DNA of 64,000 bases from JAUWVG01 sp964633715 (lineage in GTDB: Bacteria > Acidobacteriota > Aminicenantia > Aminicenantales > Aminicenantaceae), in the NCBI GenBank assembly GCA_964633715.1, contig CAZWHQ010000006.1:1-64000 (forward strand), written 5' to 3'. The notes below the pieces were generated by a model that worked only from the letters and a program-made list of their open reading frames with translations, ran no database searches and was not told where the DNA came from. The stretch's first letter is position 1; the number at the start of each line of letters is the position of its first letter. Positions 43,444 through 52,146 of this stretch are shown here, piece after piece. The position numbers and the translations under genes are program-made.

Positions 43444-43472
43444 TTGACATCATTAGTGGTTATGATTATATA
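43444..43472 (+). promoter_or_regulatory. Promoter of the TPR-CHAT gene
   Basis: TTGACA (43444-43449), 17 bp, TATATA (43467-43472), 20 bp upstream of ATG 43492. It excludes any start upstream of about 43477. Confidence 0.65.
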
Positions 43473-43491
43473 TTTTATGCAAATTAAAGGG

Positions 43492-46416
43492 ATGCTTCAC
43501 AAAAACACATCGCGACATATAATTCTGATTATTCTTGTTCTCCTCTTTTCTACATGCCTGTGTGATTGGCAGAGTCTCTTTCCGTTCCAAAGGTCGACTC
43601 TGAAGGAAAAGCTTTTTATTCAAATGGTGGAAGGGGAACTTCAAGCCCGGAAAGGTGCATTTGGCCTGGCCATCGAGGACTTTAAAGAAAGCTTAGAGAT
43701 AGCTCGAGAAATGGGGGATAGACAAAAAGAGATTGAGTGTCTTAAAAAGCTAGGAGTGATTTACTGGAATAGGGGGCAAATGAATGAGTCTTTGTTGAGT
43801 TATACACAAGCATTGTCTCTTGCTAGAAAAAATAAAGATTTGGATGAGTTGGCAGATTGCCAGACATTTCTCAATATATTTGACTATTACACAAAAGGAA
43901 AAGAGTATCGTACGTTAAATGAAAATGAGAAATCCATTGTTTGTTTTCAAAAAGCGATTCAATTGTCCAGGGAGAGAAGAAGCAGGGAACATGAACTCAA
44001 ATGCTGCAGGCAGCTCGGTGTAACATACTTGCGCTTATTCCGTCTTCAGGATTTTTTTGATTTAAGTCTGCATGCATTGGAATTATCGAGAGATCTTAAT
44101 CACAAGAGAGAGGAAGGGACGTGCTTACTCAATATGGGGCTTTTCTATCAAAAAACTGAGGACTATTCTAAGGCCCTATTTTATTATGGAAAAGCACTCG
44201 ATATTGCTGTGGACTTAAAGAATAAAAGGAATGAATCAGCCTGTTTGAACAACATTGGGATTCTTTACAGAAGAATCGGAAATTTTCCCCGATCTCTGGA
44301 GTATTTAAAAAGAGCATTATCTCTAGATATAAAGCTTGAAAATCAGATTTATGTATCGCAGGAAATGAATAATATTGGAACAACATATCGGCTCAATAGT
44401 GTGCTGACTGGCAATAAAACCCTTATGGAAGAAGCATTGAATTTCTATCTTGAATCGCTGAATATTGCCAGTGGAATCCAGGATACTAGGACCGAAATCG
44501 AGGTTTTAAACAATATTGGTGTTGTCTATTCCTCGCTAAAGAACTTTGGTAGAGCTTTAAAATATTTTCATCTTTCTGTTTCTTTGACAGAGGAGTTTCC
44601 CTATCAGGAAGCACGATGCATGATTCTAAATAATATAGCTAGAATTTATTTAGAAGAGAGTGCTTTTAAAGAGGCTGAAAAACTCTATAAACAAACCATT
44701 GATTTGGGGTTGCAGCTTGGGCATGGATACATCCTATGGGAAGCCTACTATGGTTTGGGATTGTGTCTTGAACAGGAGCAGAAAACCATTCAAGCGATGG
44801 AATGCTATAAAGCTTCTTTGATGTATATTGATCGTATTAGGAGCCGTATTTTTTTGGATTCCTTCAAAGCGGGATTTGCTCGTGACAAAATTAAAGTTTA
44901 TGAATCTCTCATTAATCTTTTGTATAGGTCAGATCAAGAAACGGAGTTGGATTTTAATGCAGAAGAGATCTTTCAAATCATCGAGCAGGCTAAAGCGAGG
45001 GCGTTCCTAGAGAGTTTAGGTGAATCTCGAATCGACCTAATTAAACAATTGTCCCCTGATTTAGATCAGAAGGAGAGGCACATTACTTCGGAGATATCCT
45101 TCTTTGTTCAACAGCTTTCAGAGCCTAATCTTACTCAAGAACAAAGACAAAATCTAAAAGAAAAGCTTCATGAGGCTGAAGAAAGATACCTTCTTCTTTT
45201 GTCTTGGATCCGGGCTGAGAATCCCAATGTAATGAGTTTAGTTTCTCCAGAACCAATCGCATTAGAACGAATACAACACGATCTTCTAGATAAAAAAACC
45301 GCAGTTGTGGAATATTTTCTTGGAGAAAATGTGTCTTATGGAATGTTTATCACCAAAACTCAAGCCCAAGTTTTCGCTCTTCCCTCAAGAGATAATATTG
45401 AGGAGTCACTGCGTGCTTATCTGAAAACTCTCTGCGATCCTCCCCAAGGGAAGTTCATGGGGGCTCTTGCAGCGAATCGCCTTTATAAAAGTCTCTTTTT
45501 ACCAGTAGAGAACAATTTAACCTCATCAATAGAGCACCTCATTATAGTTCCAGATGGGATCCTCTATTATCTCCCATTTGAAACGCTAAATTTCTCAGAG
45601 AAAACAGGACGACATGAGAGCAAATATCTTGTCGAACGGTTTAAAATTTCATATATACCATCTTGTTCTTCATTGATGTACTTGATCGAGAGAAAGACAT
45701 CAAAAATATCATCCCCACGGATTTTGGCCTTTGGCAATCCCATATCAAACGATGCAGCCTCAAAAAAATCGACTTATTCTCAGAAGCTGTCTCTGATAGA
45801 AAATCTGTATGTTGACCAGGGATTTGATCTTTCTCCACTTCCTTTTAGCAGGAAAGAGGTAAGAAATGTAGTGAAGTTTTTTCCTAAAGAAAACAGAAGG
45901 CTCTTTTTAGATAATCAAGCTAGTGAGACCAACATTAAAACACTTTCGTTGGAGGATTATCAGGTTATTCATTTTGCCTGCCATGGGCTCCTGGACGAAT
46001 TTTTCCCTTTTCGCTCGGCTCTTGTCTTGTCAAAAGGAGATAACGGCGAGGAAGATGGATTTTTACAAGTCAGGGAGATTTATAACCTAAAGATGAATGC
46101 AGAGCTGATTGTGCTTTCTGCCTGTCAGACAGGAAAGGGAAAAATGGAATACGGGGAAGGAGTCTTGGGACTGCCGCGAATTTTTTTCTATACAGGTGCA
46201 CAGTCTGTACTGACATCTCTGTGGAGAATTCATGACAAATCGACATCAAAGTTCATGAATCTTTTCTATAAGTATTTATTTCAAGGATATAGTAAATCCC
46301 AGGCTCTCAGGTCGGCCAAATTGAGGATGATGAAATCCAAATATTCTCATCCTCATTATTGGGCGGCATTTGTTTTAAATGGCGATTTTTCGAATACAGT
46401 TGTTCAAAAAAAATGA
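43492..46416 (+). CDS. TPR-CHAT protease-like lipoprotein
   Basis: About 974 residues. I choose ATG 43492 (ATG 43477 is also possible, both just after the promoter). Signal with lipobox FSTC. About ten TPR units follow (ERGQMNESLLSYTQALSLARKN-like; KRNESACLNNIGILYRRIGN), then a helical linker and a C-terminal CHAT domain. The catalytic dyad looks intact: His831 in HFACHG and Cys878 in LSACQTG, followed by GEGVLGLPRIFFYTGAQSVL. CHAT domains are caspase-like cysteine proteases of signalling and immunity. The adjacent sigma/anti-sigma pair and sigma-54 activator suggest a regulated stress-response locus. The lipobox would put the protease outside the cytoplasm. Confidence 0.9.
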   Translation: MLHKNTSRHIILIILVLLFSTCLCDWQSLFPFQRSTLKEKLFIQMVEGELQARKGAFGLAIEDFKESLEIAREMGDRQKEIECLKKLGVIYWNRGQMNESLLSYTQALSLARKNKDLDELADCQTFLNIFDYYTKGKEYRTLNENEKSIVCFQKAIQLSRERRSREHELKCCRQLGVTYLRLFRLQDFFDLSLHALELSRDLNHKREEGTCLLNMGLFYQKTEDYSKALFYYGKALDIAVDLKNKRNESACLNNIGILYRRIGNFPRSLEYLKRALSLDIKLENQIYVSQEMNNIGTTYRLNSVLTGNKTLMEEALNFYLESLNIASGIQDTRTEIEVLNNIGVVYSSLKNFGRALKYFHLSVSLTEEFPYQEARCMILNNIARIYLEESAFKEAEKLYKQTIDLGLQLGHGYILWEAYYGLGLCLEQEQKTIQAMECYKASLMYIDRIRSRIFLDSFKAGFARDKIKVYESLINLLYRSDQETELDFNAEEIFQIIEQAKARAFLESLGESRIDLIKQLSPDLDQKERHITSEISFFVQQLSEPNLTQEQRQNLKEKLHEAEERYLLLLSWIRAENPNVMSLVSPEPIALERIQHDLLDKKTAVVEYFLGENVSYGMFITKTQAQVFALPSRDNIEESLRAYLKTLCDPPQGKFMGALAANRLYKSLFLPVENNLTSSIEHLIIVPDGILYYLPFETLNFSEKTGRHESKYLVERFKISYIPSCSSLMYLIERKTSKISSPRILAFGNPISNDAASKKSTYSQKLSLIENLYVDQGFDLSPLPFSRKEVRNVVKFFPKENRRLFLDNQASETNIKTLSLEDYQVIHFACHGLLDEFFPFRSALVLSKGDNGEEDGFLQVREIYNLKMNAELIVLSACQTGKGKMEYGEGVLGLPRIFFYTGAQSVLTSLWRIHDKSTSKFMNLFYKYLFQGYSKSQALRSAKLRMMKSKYSHPHYWAAFVLNGDFSNTVVQKK

Positions 46417-46456
46417 TGTGTTTTGAATTAAAAAGAGCACAGAGAAAGGAGGCAAA

Positions 46457-47173
46457 TTATTTTTTAATCTGGAATTGTTCCAGAGAAGATTCAATTTTCT
46501 TGTCCCCGGGAAAGAAACCCGTAATAAACCAGTAATAGCTCTTGCCTGAAGAGAGAGACTCTAAGATATTCCTAGGCAGAAAGATTCTATTTTCGAGAAT
46601 TTTCTGGCTTTTCCAGATGGGAAGTAGAGTATTATCGAAAAGCTCAAGAATATAGTATTCTGCGTTCTCCATTTTTCTCCACTGGAATTTGATTGGAGCT
46701 TTGATGGATTTTTTATGTACGGGCTGTATAAGCTTGATATGATCGATATTGATTCCCCGGAATTTTTGTTCCAGTGCCTTATTGTTAAAAATAAAGAGAG
46801 CTAGACCTGCAGCTACTACCAACACGATCCCGGTCGTGAAAAAAACCCAATTCCATGACTTATGCAGAAACGGAAAAAGAAATCTTTTTCTTTCCGCTCT
46901 ACTTTTTTTGGAATGTCCATTTAACAGATTGGCGATTTTCTGGAACAGCTTCTTTTCATCCCTTTGGATTTCGAGAATTAAGTGGAATTCATCCAAACAA
47001 AGCCTGCAGTGCGAAATGTGCTCGATTACACGTTTTTTATTTCTTTTGGAGGTTTGATTTCGAAGGCACTCAGAAAGAATTTCAGGAGAAGGGCAGTTTT
47101 CACGCTTCATCTGCGTAGACTCGGTGATATAGGATTTGTAAAGCCTGCGCATTCCTTGAAGATTAATCTTCAT
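46457..47173 (-). CDS. Membrane anti-sigma factor with zinc-finger N-terminus
   Basis: 238 residues. HxxxCxxC zinc-binding motif HISHCRLCLDEF (about 52-63) typical of ZAS anti-sigma factors, one membrane helix (WNWVFFTTGIVLVVAAGLALFIF, about 107-130), and an outer domain with LIQPVHKKSIKAPIKFQWRKMENAEYYILELF, a fibronectin-like beta-sandwich. It would hold the coupled ECF factor at the membrane. Its start overlaps the sigma gene by 11 bp. It is convergent with the CHAT gene. Confidence 0.88.
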   Translation of the reverse strand: MKINLQGMRRLYKSYITESTQMKRENCPSPEILSECLRNQTSKRNKKRVIEHISHCRLCLDEFHLILEIQRDEKKLFQKIANLLNGHSKKSRAERKRFLFPFLHKSWNWVFFTTGIVLVVAAGLALFIFNNKALEQKFRGINIDHIKLIQPVHKKSIKAPIKFQWRKMENAEYYILELFDNTLLPIWKSQKILENRIFLPRNILESLSSGKSYYWFITGFFPGDKKIESSLEQFQIKK

Positions 47174-47825
47174 AATCGATTCCCTTTTCCTTTAGTATTT
47201 TTTTTAGATCATTGAGGCCTCTGTAGAGCAGATTTCTGGTTTTGTGAGGAGTCCAGTTAAAAAAACCTGCAATTTCTTCTAAGGTCATGTTTAATAAATA
47301 TAATTTCACAACTTTTTTCCGTGAATCTAAGAGAGAATCAACACACTGACCCAAGATTTTTTTGCTATCCTTCTCATTGAGTTTTTCTTTGTTGTAAGTA
47401 CTTCTCCTTTCCGCGATTTTCCTTTGTATTTCTAAAAAGATAACACTTTCTTCCCTGCGGATCTTTCTTAGATGGTCGATAACAGAAGAATTCACGATCT
47501 TTTTAATATAAGACGCATAACTATCAATTTTTTTCTCATCAGTTAGGACATTCCAAATTTTCATCTTTACTTCTTGGAGAATATCATCCGGGTCAATACC
47601 CTTACTCTGAGGTGAAAATTTCTGAATATGAATACGAATAAATTGTGAAAATTGCTCAATGATATCTTTAAATTCATCGATTCTTTCTTTGTCCGCGTTC
47701 TTGTTCATGAAGGGCATTCGAGTCCAAAAGAAAAAAAATTCTTCCTCATTACTATATAGAGTGAATTCCATGCGGAATTTTCTCACTTTTTGCCCTTTTT
47801 TTTCAATGTGTGAGAACTTTAACAA
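47163..47825 (-). CDS. ECF-type RNA polymerase sigma factor
   Basis: About 220 residues, or fewer if translation starts at an internal ATG such as 47709; no RBS marks a clear start. Region 2 (DPDDILQEVKMKIWN; SYIKKIVNSSVIDHLRKIRRE) and region 4 (LLDSRKKVVKLYLLNMTLEEIAGFFNWTPHKTRNLLYRGLNDLKKIL) are recognisable. Together with the anti-sigma gene it should autoregulate. It is divergent from the sigma-54 activator, with 47 bp between them. Confidence 0.85.
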   Translation of the reverse strand: MLKFSHIEKKGQKVRKFRMEFTLYSNEEEFFFFWTRMPFMNKNADKERIDEFKDIIEQFSQFIRIHIQKFSPQSKGIDPDDILQEVKMKIWNVLTDEKKIDSYASYIKKIVNSSVIDHLRKIRREESVIFLEIQRKIAERRSTYNKEKLNEKDSKKILGQCVDSLLDSRKKVVKLYLLNMTLEEIAGFFNWTPHKTRNLLYRGLNDLKKILKEKGIDYED

Positions 47826-47872
47826 ATTTTTTCGTTTTATCTAGTGAGCAAAACCATTGTTGAGGAGCTCAG

Positions 47873-48796
47873 ATGTTTGGGAAAACAAGTTCAGAAACAC
47901 AAATTGTTGGATCCAGCAAAGCAATGAGAGAAGTTTTTAAGCTAATCTGGAAAATAGCCAGAAGCGATCAGAATGTTCTAATCTATGGAGAGACGGGGAC
48001 AGGTAAAAATTTAGCCGCAAGAAAAATCCATGAACTCAGCCCTAGGAAGACGCATCCCCTTCTCACCATTAATTGTGCTAATATCCCTGAGGACTTGTTT
48101 GAAGCAGAGCTATATGGGTATGGGAAAGGAGCCTATACTGGGGCGGTTAAAGAAAAACAAGGGCTTTTGGAGACTGCAGGATGTGGCGCTGTGTTTCTAG
48201 ATGAAATCGGGGAGCTCCCTCTTCATATCCAAGCAAAATTGCTCCAATCGATCGAGAACAAAAAACTGCGTAGGGTTGGAGAAACTTGTTCGAGAAATAT
48301 CCAAGCCCGCTTCATTTTTGCCACCAATAAAAATCTGCAGGTCGAAGTAACAAAAGGGAAATTTCGGAAAGACTTGTTTTACAGAGTCAATGTGGTCAGC
48401 TTATATATGCCTCCTCTCAAGGAAAGAAGAGAAGACATACAATTGCTTGTGGAGTTTTTTCTAAAAAAGAAAATGGATGATATGTATGGGACAAGCAGAA
48501 TATCTTGGGGGGCAATGAAGAAACTTGTTGATTATGATTACCCTGGAAATATCAGAGAGCTTGAAAATATTGTCACCCGTGCGGTTTTGTTCAAAAATGG
48601 AAAAACGATTTTTCCTAAAGACATTTCTTTTGATAAAGATTCAGATCATAGGGGACATCAGAGACAGATCACTCCTAAACATATTCATGAGGCTCTTAAG
48701 CACAACAGATGGAATAAAACTTTGGCAGCAAAGGAGATTGGAATGAGCCGGAGGCAGTTATATCGCCTGCTTGATAAATACAATATGTTAAAGTGA
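47873..48796 (+). CDS. Sigma-54-dependent activator lacking a receiver domain
   Basis: 307 residues, RBS GAGGAGCTCAG. Central AAA+ domain: Walker A GETGTGKN (39-46; usual GKE), sigma-54 contact loop GAYTGA (86-91, variant of GAFTGA), Walker B VFLDEIGE (107-114), R-finger region FRKDLFYRVNVVSLYMPPLKER. C-terminal Fis-type helix-turn-helix (HEALKHNRWNKTLAAKEIGM, RRQLYRLLDKYNML). There is no N-terminal sensor domain, so activity must be set by expression or a partner. The Tyr in GAYTGA still permits sigma-54 contact in known cases. No -24/-12 promoter is evident nearby. Confidence 0.9.
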   Translation: MFGKTSSETQIVGSSKAMREVFKLIWKIARSDQNVLIYGETGTGKNLAARKIHELSPRKTHPLLTINCANIPEDLFEAELYGYGKGAYTGAVKEKQGLLETAGCGAVFLDEIGELPLHIQAKLLQSIENKKLRRVGETCSRNIQARFIFATNKNLQVEVTKGKFRKDLFYRVNVVSLYMPPLKERREDIQLLVEFFLKKKMDDMYGTSRISWGAMKKLVDYDYPGNIRELENIVTRAVLFKNGKTIFPKDISFDKDSDHRGHQRQITPKHIHEALKHNRWNKTLAAKEIGMSRRQLYRLLDKYNMLK

Positions 48797-48816
48797 GGAT
48801 TAGACTCTAAATTGAG

Positions 48817-48987
48817 TCACCTAATTATCTTCTGGCCCCTTCTTCTTATACTCTCTTTGATATCCTCGATTTCTTCCTTTGACAACGTTTTTGAATCGAT
48901 CAGATAACGGGCTAAATTCTGGTAGGAGCCGCCGAAAATTTTTTCCACAAATGTCGATGTTTCTCTAATTGAAGGTGCTTCCTCACC
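48817..48987 (-). pseudogene. C-terminal remnant of a BlaI-family repressor
   Basis: A 56-codon open frame ends in FVEKIFGGSYQNLARYLIDS and LSKEEIEDIKESIRRRGQ. This is the dimerisation tail of BlaI repressors (compare VFGGSRPEMVKCLL and NPDEIKELRNLL in the gene at 12455). The winged-helix N-terminus is gone; the frame overlaps the end of the upstream gene. It suggests the serine-hydrolase operon once had its own BlaI regulator. Confidence 0.7.
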
Positions 48988-49960
48988 TCAATTCTTCTTC
49001 AAATAAATCAATAGTGTCTTTTTCTATGCTTAAGACTTGAATTAAAATATCCATTTGTTTATTGAGAATATCTTCTGTCCAGCTTTTTGGCTCTGAATTA
49101 AATGAAGGGAGGATATTCTTCTGGGTTTCTTCTAAAAGATCAACTTCCTTTTTATAATTACCCATTATCAAATTTGCTTTTTTCATTTTATGACTCATTG
49201 AAGCCAGATATCCTAACGCGGCTCTGCGGGAATCCGACAGAGTATTAAAAATGGTGAGATTCACTTCATGCTCTGTAAATATTTTAGTTCTTATGGAGAC
49301 TGCATGCTTTTTCAATTCTTCAATCCATTTTTTAAATGCGCAAAATCCGCTTTTATATTCTTCAAATTTTTCTGTCTTAGCTAATTGAACCGCGATTTTT
49401 AACGAATTTCTAAACAGCGTTTCGTCATCTAAGGGTTTCCCTCTTTTTTCAATGAAAAAAGTGAGCCGCGGGGCTCTTTTTGCCAGCGAATAGTTTTCGG
49501 TTTCATCAAAATAGGTTCGGCATAATATTCCTGGTTTGTTTCTTAAATAACCGGTGATGATTCCCCATTCAGGGCAGACTTTTAAATTGATAGCAATAAT
49601 GGGGATCCCAAGATTTATTTGAGTGACAATTTTTTGATAGAGGGACCTGATGTCACTCAAGCTATTATCATCGATAGAATGAAGCTCACTTTTATACCCG
49701 AGTGATTTAAACAATATTCTTGAAACATCGAATCCCGTAGTGGAATCAGCTGAACTTGGACACCAATCCGGATGAAAGTGCAGCCGAAAGGCAGCCCCTG
49801 ATATGCCCATTAGGAATTCATATGAGTAATTGTCACCAAGCGCGTTAAGTGATAATTGGGCAGATCTTATGAAGCTGTTTTCCGTATGTTCACCCCACTT
49901 TAATCGGGGAAACTTATTGATGAAAATTTTATCTTTTGTTTCAACAAGTTCAGATTTCAT
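48983..49960 (-). CDS. C39/BtrH-like papain-fold protein
   Basis: 325 residues, no signal. The N-terminal half is like C39/BtrH-type cysteine-peptidase-fold proteins: SYEFLMGISGAAFRLHFHPDWCPSSADS, then a GIPIIAINLKVCPEWGIITGY motif. The usual Cys nucleophile position is not obvious, so I do not claim peptidase activity. The C-terminal half is helical. It starts 3 bp downstream of the serine hydrolase, forming one operon. Confidence 0.65.
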   Translation of the reverse strand: MKSELVETKDKIFINKFPRLKWGEHTENSFIRSAQLSLNALGDNYSYEFLMGISGAAFRLHFHPDWCPSSADSTTGFDVSRILFKSLGYKSELHSIDDNSLSDIRSLYQKIVTQINLGIPIIAINLKVCPEWGIITGYLRNKPGILCRTYFDETENYSLAKRAPRLTFFIEKRGKPLDDETLFRNSLKIAVQLAKTEKFEEYKSGFCAFKKWIEELKKHAVSIRTKIFTEHEVNLTIFNTLSDSRRAALGYLASMSHKMKKANLIMGNYKKEVDLLEETQKNILPSFNSEPKSWTEDILNKQMDILIQVLSIEKDTIDLFEEELR

Positions 49961-49963
49961 AGA

Positions 49964-51088
49964 TTATTGTTCTTTGATATCTTTTAATTCGTATGAGCTG
50001 TCAAGTACATGGAATCCGATATCGTCAGCCCCGATATTCATATTTGAGAGGACAACAACTCCAATCTTTTTATCTTTGATAAATCCACAGAACGTCCTGT
50101 ATCCTCCCGTTCCGCCATTGTGCCAGATTATCTGGGTTTTCTCGTTATCTCTGATATGCCATCCGAGGCCAATTTTTGTGGTTTTTGAAGCACTCACACG
50201 AACTTTATGGGTCATATCCATGGCATCTGAGAGTTTTGAGTTTTTCGTTCCCATATTAGCGGCGAGAAAGGTGAGCATATCATCTGCGGTTGACCTGATA
50301 GCTCCTGCACCGGCAAGTGTGGGAATATCCCAATTAGGCACTTCGCCTTTAGAATTGTGACCTATAGCCAGTCTCTCTTTCAATTTGGGTGTGAAGGTAA
50401 TAACCGTGCTCTTCATTCCTAAAACATCACAGATTCGTTTGAATAGAAGTTGTTCATATTTAATGCCTGCTTTGAGACTGAGAATATGGCCGAGAAGCCC
50501 CATGCCGAGATTTGAATACTCGTATTTTTCCCCGATGTCCCGGCTCAATGTATACCCGGCGAGAAACGCATACATGTCTTCTGCCGAGTAGTCTGCGTAG
50601 GGATTGCCGGGATCTGCGGGATGAAAATTTGTGGGCATCCTGGCTAAGGCTGAGGTATGAGTGGCAAGATGCTCCAGTGATATTTTAATCCCGTTTCTTG
50701 AAGGCATGATTACCGATTCAGGCAAATATTTTTCAGCCAAGTCATCCAGTTCTAATTCCCCGTTTAGAACCATATCTGCGAAGATGATGCAGGTGAATAC
50801 CTTTGATATTGATCCTATCTCATAGATGGAAAATTCATTGACAGGTTTGTCACCTCCTATTCTAGTGGTTCCAGAATTGAAATATTCTCTTTTTCCCCTT
50901 GCGTCTATAAAACCGATGACCATTCCAACACTTTCTCCGTTTTCTATACGTTTTCTGACACTTTCTTTGACTTCATCTGATATATAACTTTCTTGTTTGG
51001 CACAGGCAGCAGATGAAAGACAAAGAAGCAGAAAACCAAAAAAAACAAGTGTGAACCATTTTCTTTTATGATTTGCTCTGTTAAACAC
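49964..51088 (-). CDS. Class C beta-lactamase-family serine hydrolase, exported
   Basis: 374 residues. Signal with an Ala-Cys lipobox (LSSAAC). Catalytic motifs of the beta-lactamase/transpeptidase-like fold: SISK (Ser nucleophile, Lys base), YSN (Tyr-x-Asn, KYEYSNLGMGLLGHIL), and HNGGTGGYRTF replacing the KTG box. It could be a D-alanyl-D-alanine carboxypeptidase, esterase or beta-lactamase; sequence alone cannot decide. Operon with the C39-like gene and a BlaI tail. Drug resistance is not asserted. Confidence 0.88.
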   Translation of the reverse strand: MFNRANHKRKWFTLVFFGFLLLCLSSAACAKQESYISDEVKESVRKRIENGESVGMVIGFIDARGKREYFNSGTTRIGGDKPVNEFSIYEIGSISKVFTCIIFADMVLNGELELDDLAEKYLPESVIMPSRNGIKISLEHLATHTSALARMPTNFHPADPGNPYADYSAEDMYAFLAGYTLSRDIGEKYEYSNLGMGLLGHILSLKAGIKYEQLLFKRICDVLGMKSTVITFTPKLKERLAIGHNSKGEVPNWDIPTLAGAGAIRSTADDMLTFLAANMGTKNSKLSDAMDMTHKVRVSASKTTKIGLGWHIRDNEKTQIIWHNGGTGGYRTFCGFIKDKKIGVVVLSNMNIGADDIGFHVLDSSYELKDIKEQ

Positions 51089-51246
51089 AGCAGCCTCCTT
51101 CTATCAATCGCAGGTTCCTATATTCCTTCTATGTCTATACTAAAATCCGGCACCATTTGAAAGAAGTCCTTTTAAATATACAGAATTTTTTAAAATCTAA
51201 TGATTTCTGTATACATCTTTAAAGCTCTTTAGTATATTTCCTCTTT

Positions 51247-52140
51247 ATGGAAAATATCCCTTACATCGGAGAAATTCTTTCTCTGTTGACGGCCGTATTC
51301 TGGGCCGTCGCCGTTATTCTCTTTAAGAAGAGCGGGGAAAGGGTCCATCCTTTAGGATTGAATTTATTCAAGAACGCTTTGGGTTTCCTGCTCCTTCTGG
51401 TCACTCTGGTTGTGTTTAAAAAAGCCCTTTTCCACCAGATCGCTTTGGCTGACTATGGTCTGCTGATGCTGAGCGGCGCTGTCGGTATCGGCATCGGGGA
51501 CACACTCCTGTTCGCATGTCTCAACCTCATAGGCGCCGGGCTCACCGCCATAGTGGACTGCCTCTACAGCCCCTTTATCATTGTGCTTGCTGTTCTGTTA
51601 CTAGGCGAGAGCTTGACGTTTCTGCAGATTTTAGGCGCTGTGTTTGTCGTTTCTGCGGTTCTGACGGTTTCCTTAAAAGGGCGTGGTTTATACATCGACC
51701 GGCACAAGCTTATCCTGGGAGTTATTTTAGGAACTGTGGCGATACTGTCCACGGCTGTTGGGGTGGTTATCGTCAAGCCTTTGCTCAGCCGCATCCCCTT
51801 TCTTTGGGCTACCGAAGTCCGGCTGCTGGGAGCGTTGATCTCATTAGCCCTGATAGTTTTTTTCCATCCCGGAAGGCGGAAAATTCTCTCTTCAATTTGG
51901 GATAAGAGAAGCCGGCTTTATGTCGTATCCGGTTCGTTTTTCGGGGCCTATCTGGCCATGCTTGTGTGGCTTGGAGGAATGAAGTTTACCCAGGCTTCTG
52001 TGGCCTCGGCCCTAAATCAGACCAACAGCATTTTTGTTGTCATCCTGGCTGCTCTCTGGTTGAAAGAGCCCTTGAATGCCCGCCGCATCACAGCCGTTGT
52101 TATCGCCCTGCTCGGCGTGATTCTGGTGTCCTTTGGCTGA
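51247..52140 (+). CDS. EamA/DMT-family transporter
   Basis: 297 residues with ten predicted membrane helices in two EamA repeats: LSLLTAVFWAVAVILFKKSG and VSGSFFGAYLAMLVWLGGMKFTQASVASALNQTNSIFVVILAALWLKEPL. Drug/metabolite-superfamily exporters move amino acids or small metabolites with the proton gradient; the substrate is unknown. No strong RBS (TTCCTCTTT before ATG). Convergent with the DUF4097 gene. Confidence 0.9.
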   Translation: MENIPYIGEILSLLTAVFWAVAVILFKKSGERVHPLGLNLFKNALGFLLLLVTLVVFKKALFHQIALADYGLLMLSGAVGIGIGDTLLFACLNLIGAGLTAIVDCLYSPFIIVLAVLLLGESLTFLQILGAVFVVSAVLTVSLKGRGLYIDRHKLILGVILGTVAILSTAVGVVIVKPLLSRIPFLWATEVRLLGALISLALIVFFHPGRRKILSSIWDKRSRLYVVSGSFFGAYLAMLVWLGGMKFTQASVASALNQTNSIFVVILAALWLKEPLNARRITAVVIALLGVILVSFG

Positions 52141-52146
52141 TGCGGT

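Noticed and set aside
49964..51088. Labelling the serine hydrolase as a beta-lactamase resistance gene
   Set aside because: SxxK, YxN and HNGG motifs define the fold only; esterases and D-peptidases share them.
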